A DNA stretch of 64,000 nucleotides, taken from the NCBI RefSeq assembly GCF_037027585.1, contig NZ_JAXCLE010000010.1, positions 1 to 64,000 of the forward strand, read 5' to 3'. Position numbers and translations under genes: made by a program. Below the pieces are notes generated by a model. The model saw only the letters and a program-made list of their open reading frames with translations. It searched no databases and was not told where the DNA came from. Shown here one piece after another: positions 59,882-64,000 of this stretch. Positions within the stretch are counted from its first letter, which is position 1. The number at the start of each line of letters is the position of its first letter. The DNA comes from Solibacillus ferritrahens (lineage in GTDB: Bacteria; Bacillota; Bacilli; Bacillales_A; Planococcaceae).

Positions 59882-60547
59882 ATGACCTTATTTATAATAG
59901 TCGTAATGGTAATTGTAGGCTATCTCGCATACAAAATTTACATTCATGACAATACAATTTTCTACAAAATGACAGGTTATTCTTATTTTGATGTATTAAT
60001 GAAAAAAAAGGTTCGCATATTAAATAAAATTATGCATGACTTAGAGCAGGCTAAAGGCGCTCGAAAAGTAATGATAAATTTACAAATTCCTGTTTACGAG
60101 GAAATTCATTCAATTGATGCTTTACTCCTGCATGAATCAGGTATTTATGTAGTGAACATAAAAGACAAATCAGGTTGGATTAATGGACGAGAGCAAAATA
60201 TTGAATGGAAAGAGCTATTACATAAGAATAAAATACGTACATTCAACAACCCAATACACGAAACTAAGCGTCTGATAAATGCCTTGCAGGACCAACTTCC
60301 AGAAGTTGATGCAACACTATTCGAGACGGTTGTTGTTTTTACAAACGATTGTTCATTTCAACAAATTGAAATACATTCGGAAAATGTTGAAGTGTTAAAA
60401 ATGTCCGGGTTAAATAATCTGACAAAAACTCTTGATCGAAAACGTTTAACAGAAGCGGATATTGAAACATTATTCTCAACATTAGAGGGCTTTATGACTG
60501 GAAAAAACAGTGCATTAAAGTCGAAACCAACAGTATCGGTGAATTGA
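59882..60547 (+). CDS. NERD-domain membrane-anchored protein
   Basis: This 221-residue protein has a single N-terminal membrane helix (LFIIVVMVIVGYLAYKIYI) and a NERD domain at about 60-175 (SIDALLLHESGIYVVNIKDK, then GWINGREQNIEWKELLHKNK, then NPIHETKRLINAL). NERD is a nuclease-related fold of uncertain activity. The start is ATG 59882, which has AAGGAGTGAG upstream; the ATG at 59840 has no ribosome site. It is monocistronic. Confidence 0.83.
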   Translation: MTLFIIVVMVIVGYLAYKIYIHDNTIFYKMTGYSYFDVLMKKKVRILNKIMHDLEQAKGARKVMINLQIPVYEEIHSIDALLLHESGIYVVNIKDKSGWINGREQNIEWKELLHKNKIRTFNNPIHETKRLINALQDQLPEVDATLFETVVVFTNDCSFQQIEIHSENVEVLKMSGLNNLTKTLDRKRLTEADIETLFSTLEGFMTGKNSALKSKPTVSVN

Positions 60548-60553
60548 AATTAT

Positions 60554-60590
60554 GAGCTAAGCAGATTGTCTACTGCTTAGCTCTTTTTTT
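60554..60590 (+). terminator. Terminator of the NERD gene
   Basis: A perfect 10-bp stem GAGCTAAGCA / TGCTTAGCTC is followed by seven T. Confidence 0.9.
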
Positions 60591-60820
60591 ATTTAAAAAT
60601 GAAATGTATAAAAAATGCATAATGTACTATTGAAAAATGATGAGTTTTGCTATATAGCACATTTTATTTGCTCATTTAAGTAATTTATTGCGAAAATAAT
60701 ATGAACGAATTATTTGTCTGAAATGTATAAAAATTTGAAATATTGTTTGTTTTATGAAAAATAATCTGTAAAATTTAGGATGTAAGATGTATAAAGCAAA
60801 AAACAAAGGGGGCACAACAA
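60591..60820. other. AT-rich intergenic region
   Basis: About 230 bp hold no gene. AT-rich stretches could serve as a promoter for the next binding-protein gene, whose ribosome site is AAAGGGGGC. Confidence 0.5.
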
Positions 60821-62443
60821 ATGAAGAATAATTTTAAAAATAGCTTTCTGCTATTTATAGTAATGGCATTTGCCTTATTACTTGTTGCATGTAGCGGAGG
60901 GGATGATTCAACGGAAGATTCTTCTAGTAATAACGATTCTTCGGCAGATTCGTCGAATGATACGCATGCAGCAGGCGGTGATTTAGTATTAGCAACCTTA
61001 TCCGATGCCGCAAATCTAGATCCACATATGTCAACGGACGTTCCATCAGCTTCGGTATTATCAAATATTACAGAGGGATTAGTAAAAAAGGATAAAGACG
61101 GAGAAATTGTTCCGAGCTTGGCAAAAAGTTGGACATCCATTGATGATTTAACATGGGAGTTTGAACTTGAAGAAGGGGTAAAATTCCATGATGGAGAAGA
61201 ATTCAATGCTACAGCAGTGAAAAAGAACTTTGAAAGAATTTTGGATCCCGAAGTTGCAGCGCCACGCGCATTTTTGTTTGAAGCCATTAAAGAAGTGGAA
61301 GTTGTGAGTGATTACACTGTACGTATTCATACACATTATCCATTCGCACCACTGTTAAACCATTTAAACCACCCAGTAGGCGTTATTCTTTCACCAGCTC
61401 AAATTGATGCCGATTATGAAAATATGAAAACGGGCAATATAGCCGGAGCAATTATGAATGCAAATGGTCCAGTTGGTACTGGCTTTATGAAGTTTGATTC
61501 ATGGACACCAGGAACGGAAATTAAATTAGTGAATAATCAGGATTACTGGAATCAAAAGGCTTATATAGATTCAGTAACTTTTAAAGTAATTCCTGAAAGT
61601 GCAACGCGTGCAGCTGAACTTGAGACCGGGTATGCACATATTATTGAGCCAGTTCAACCTAATGAAGTTGAAATGATTGATGCAACATCTAGTTCAGTTA
61701 GTATTACTCCAGGTTCTTCACTATCTTACATTGGATTTAATATTAACAAGAAGCCGTTTGATGATGTACGTGTACGTCAGGCAATCTCAATGATTGTAGA
61801 TCAACAGTTAATCATTGATGGTATTTATGAGGGAATTGGTGAACCGGCACGTGGTCCACTAGCTCCAACTGTGTTTGGCTATGATGGAACACTAACACCA
61901 ATTTCAAAAGATATCGAAAAGGCAAAAGCACTTTTAGCGGAAGCTGGGTACGCAGAGGGCTTTGAGACTTCGATTTGGACAAATGATAATCCACAACGAC
62001 AAAATATTGCAATTATGCTTCAAGAAGAATTAAAGCAATTAAATATTACAGCTAATATCGAAGTTTTAGAGTGGGGTGCATACCTTGATAAAACGGATGC
62101 AGGTGAGCATGAAATGTATATTTTAGGTTTATCTAATCCAGTAGGTGATGCAGATTACTTCTTGACACAACTATACCATTCTAAAAACCACGGAGGATCT
62201 GGTAATACTACTTTTTATAGTAATAAAGAGTTAGATGCAATACTAGATGAAGCACGTGAAGAAATTGATACAACGAAACGTTTGGCCTTATATAAACAGG
62301 CTCAAGAAATCTTAATAGAAGAAGCACCAATGATTTACGTACACCACCAAGCCTATATTTCAGGATTAAGTGAAAAAATTGAAGGACACTGGATTAATGA
62401 TTCAGGACATCATAAGCTTCAGGAAGTGAAATTTGTAAAGTAA
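60821..62443 (+). CDS. Peptide/glutathione-type ABC substrate-binding lipoprotein, copy 2
   Basis: This 540-residue paralogue of the protein at 55262 has a signal ending LLLVAC and a Ser/Asp-rich linker. Shared landmarks are EGVKFHDGEEFNATAVKKNF, PESTARAAELETGYAHI-like (here PESATRAAELETGYAHI) and SIWTNDNPQRQNI. Differences cluster in the loops that contact ligand, so the two may bind different peptides. No permease genes lie nearby. The ribosome site is AAAGGGGGC. It has its own terminator. Confidence 0.9.
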   Translation: MKNNFKNSFLLFIVMAFALLLVACSGGDDSTEDSSSNNDSSADSSNDTHAAGGDLVLATLSDAANLDPHMSTDVPSASVLSNITEGLVKKDKDGEIVPSLAKSWTSIDDLTWEFELEEGVKFHDGEEFNATAVKKNFERILDPEVAAPRAFLFEAIKEVEVVSDYTVRIHTHYPFAPLLNHLNHPVGVILSPAQIDADYENMKTGNIAGAIMNANGPVGTGFMKFDSWTPGTEIKLVNNQDYWNQKAYIDSVTFKVIPESATRAAELETGYAHIIEPVQPNEVEMIDATSSSVSITPGSSLSYIGFNINKKPFDDVRVRQAISMIVDQQLIIDGIYEGIGEPARGPLAPTVFGYDGTLTPISKDIEKAKALLAEAGYAEGFETSIWTNDNPQRQNIAIMLQEELKQLNITANIEVLEWGAYLDKTDAGEHEMYILGLSNPVGDADYFLTQLYHSKNHGGSGNTTFYSNKELDAILDEAREEIDTTKRLALYKQAQEILIEEAPMIYVHHQAYISGLSEKIEGHWINDSGHHKLQEVKFVK

Positions 62444-62450
62444 GTATAGT

Positions 62451-62488
62451 AAAAGGAAGCGGAACTTTTCGGAGTTCTACTTCCTTTT
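62451..62488 (+). terminator. Terminator of binding protein copy 2
   Basis: The stem AAAAGGAAG with GGAAC / GTTCT and CTTCCTTTT is followed by a T-rich tail. Confidence 0.85.
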
Positions 62489-62567
62489 TATGTATTTTTT
62501 AAAGGTAAACTGGTCGTTACCGTCGAAATTATTTAAGTAACGAAATCCTATTTAGGAGGTTTTATGT

Positions 62568-63326
62568 ATGAGATTGAAGGATAAAGTCGCAGTAATAACA
62601 GGTGCTGCATCAGGAATGGGGAAGGCGACGGCCATTTTATTTGCCCGAGAAGGTGCAAAGGTTGTTGTATCGGACCTAACTCTTGAAGGTGCGGGGGCAA
62701 CAGTAGCAGAAATTACAGCACTGGGCGGAACGGCAACTGCTGTAGTAGCTAATGTTGCGACGGAAGCAGATATTCATAAATTAATAAAAGCCGCTTTAAA
62801 TAGTTATGGTACACTTGATATTTTAGTAAACAATGCTGGTATTATGGACGACTTCTCTCCAGTAGGCGATGTGAAAGATGACTTATGGGATCGCGTATTT
62901 GAAGTAAATGTAAAAGGTGTTATGCGTGCAAGCCGTCAAGCGATGCCTATTTTTCTGGAAAAGGGTGCAGGAACGATTATAAATATTGCCTCAATAGGTG
63001 GTTTATACGGCTCTAGGGCGGGGGCTGCGTATACAGCATCTAAACATGCTGTTATAGGATTAACGAAAAATACAGCATTCCAATATGCGGAAAAAGGTAT
63101 TAAATGTAATGCTATTGCTCCAGGCGGGGTCAATACAAATATCGGTGCAAGTTTCAGCAGTGCAAATCAAGAAGGTATGACTCGTGCAATGGCAGGAGCA
63201 AGTTTTAACCCACGGAGTGGTGAACCGGAAGATATTGCGCGGGTTGCACTGTTTTTAGCATCAGAGGACTCTGATTTTGTAAATGGGGTCGTCATTACTG
63301 CAGATGCAGGATGGACAGCGTATTAA
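62568..63326 (+). CDS. Short-chain dehydrogenase/reductase
   Basis: This 252-residue classical SDR has the NAD(P) motif TGAASGMGKA at 11-20, NNAG at 88-91, and the catalytic Ser142, Tyr155 and Lys159 (YTASK). The aspartate after the second strand (SDLTLEG) favours NAD over NADP. A CIAPGGVNT-like segment follows. The substrate is an alcohol or ketone of unknown identity. TAGGAGGTT precedes the ATG. A terminator follows, so it is monocistronic. Confidence 0.9.
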   Translation: MRLKDKVAVITGAASGMGKATAILFAREGAKVVVSDLTLEGAGATVAEITALGGTATAVVANVATEADIHKLIKAALNSYGTLDILVNNAGIMDDFSPVGDVKDDLWDRVFEVNVKGVMRASRQAMPIFLEKGAGTIINIASIGGLYGSRAGAAYTASKHAVIGLTKNTAFQYAEKGIKCNAIAPGGVNTNIGASFSSANQEGMTRAMAGASFNPRSGEPEDIARVALFLASEDSDFVNGVVITADAGWTAY

Positions 63327-63343
63327 TATTTTCTATTTTCAAG

Positions 63344-63372
63344 GTTCGGTAAACATACCGAACTTTTTTTTT
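63344..63372 (+). terminator. Terminator of the SDR gene
   Basis: The stem GTTCGGTA / TACCGAAC with an AACA loop is followed by nine T. Confidence 0.9.
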
Positions 63373-63493
63373 ATGGAAAAAAATCTATCAATCTAATACT
63401 AATTTAAGAAAAATATGTTTTTTCTTGAATTTTATTAACTTTTTGCTATATTTATACGTCTAATATATAAAGTAAAGATTGGAGGGCAATAAG

Positions 63494-64000
63494 ATGGGGA
63501 AAAAAATTGGCCTACTTGGTATTTTGTTTAGTTTCTTGTTAGTTGTTCAAGGTTACCGGTTTTGGACAGACGTACCATCCACATTTGCAGAGAGCGGGAT
63601 GGTTACGATAAGCATAACTTACTCTGAACAGGTGGCTTTCGACCGTTTTATTAATAAAGCATCAAGTACAAGTGAATTAGTGAAACCCTTTTATTTATTT
63701 AATGGAGGGCTAACGCGGAGCATTCAAAACTGTGATGAATACATAGAGGTTGAAAAAATACTAGAAGACAAGAAGTGGCCTACCAATAAGCAAGGGAATG
63801 AACAGAGCCAACCGATTAGTGGAGATAATAAGGGAAAAAGAATTGCGCTCACATTTGATGATGGTCCACATCAATCGGTGACCAATCAAATTTTATTAAC
63901 GCTTCAAAAACATGAAGTGAAGGCGACATTTTTTGTGCTTGGGCAAAATGTTGTGAAGCATCCTGAAATCGTAAAAAAGGCAGATGCATCTGGGCATGAA
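63494..64000 (+). CDS. Polysaccharide deacetylase, partial (cut by window end)
   Basis: The first 169 codons of a NodB-family deacetylase are in the window. An N-terminal membrane segment (GLLGILFSFLLVVQGYRFW) anchors the protein outside the cell. A linker of about 85 residues follows. The NodB domain starts at about 118 with RIALTFDDGPHQSVTNQILL, which holds the catalytic and metal-binding aspartates, and TFFVLGQNVV follows. It should remove acetyl groups from peptidoglycan or another GlcNAc polymer. GGAGGG lies 7 nt before the ATG. The C-terminal metal histidines lie past the window end. Confidence 0.88.
   Translation, partial: MGKKIGLLGILFSFLLVVQGYRFWTDVPSTFAESGMVTISITYSEQVAFDRFINKASSTSELVKPFYLFNGGLTRSIQNCDEYIEVEKILEDKKWPTNKQGNEQSQPISGDNKGKRIALTFDDGPHQSVTNQILLTLQKHEVKATFFVLGQNVVKHPEIVKKADASGHE

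Noticed and set aside
62240..62260. Second parS-like site (GCACGTGAAG) in the binding-protein gene
   Set aside because: Only the CACGTGAA core matches; the left half of the consensus does not. It lies within a conserved coding stretch.

Overview
The window is about 64 kb of chromosomal DNA from a low-GC Gram-positive endospore-former relative, most likely a Planococcaceae member of the Solibacillus/Lysinibacillus type. The evidence is Bacillus-type synteny (tRNA cluster, arginase, sigW-rsiW-cdaA-cdaR-glmM, glmS ribozyme), S-layer-homology proteins, AT-rich intergenic DNA, strong AGGAGG ribosome sites and frequent TTG starts. That family placement is an inference from gene content. The region appears origin-proximal: it has an rRNA operon end, tRNAs, the sigW-glmM block and a candidate parS site.

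Layout. 1-2000: 5S rRNA end, a decayed hydrolase pseudogene and six tRNA genes. 2100-11200: arginase; the cell-envelope block sigW-rsiW-cdaA-cdaR-glmM; a DJ-1/PfpI stress protein; and glmS behind its self-cleaving riboswitch. 11400-16100: two paralogous ECF sigma/membrane anti-sigma modules and a YdhK lipoprotein. 16300-30000: accessory single genes: pirin, two-gene LysR/TauE locus, small lipoproteins, PsiE, SLH protein, chemoreceptor, PQQ-type dehydrogenase, XRE/membrane pair, acetyltransferases and an M20 amidohydrolase. 30400-41100: PAS-GGDEF-EAL, FAD oxidase, PadR/HAAS operon, MerR/ABC exporter operon, an SLH-NlpC/P60 wall hydrolase and a DUF948 protein. 41400-44500: tandem 40-residue peptides and PerR-type ahpC-ahpF. 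44600-52800: CueP lipoprotein, B12-type MerR divergent from an MMPL transporter, and a BmrC/BmrD-like heterodimeric exporter with a leader peptide and two attenuators. 53000-64000: lipoproteins, amidohydrolase, two orphan peptide-binding lipoproteins, a DNA glycosylase, DinB, TauE, HAD, NERD, SDR and a polysaccharide deacetylase cut by the window end.

The recurring theme is envelope and stress biology: SigW plus two further ECF systems, c-di-AMP synthesis and amino-sugar synthesis for the wall, three multidrug-type ABC genes, peroxide and copper defence, and surface-layer proteins. No insertion sequence, prophage or CRISPR array was seen. The observations most worth following are a roughly 21-bp periodic repeat array after glmM (7962-8144), the shared N-terminal motif of the two putative anti-sigma proteins, the attenuated bmr-like leader, the tandem 40-residue peptides, and the parS-like site.
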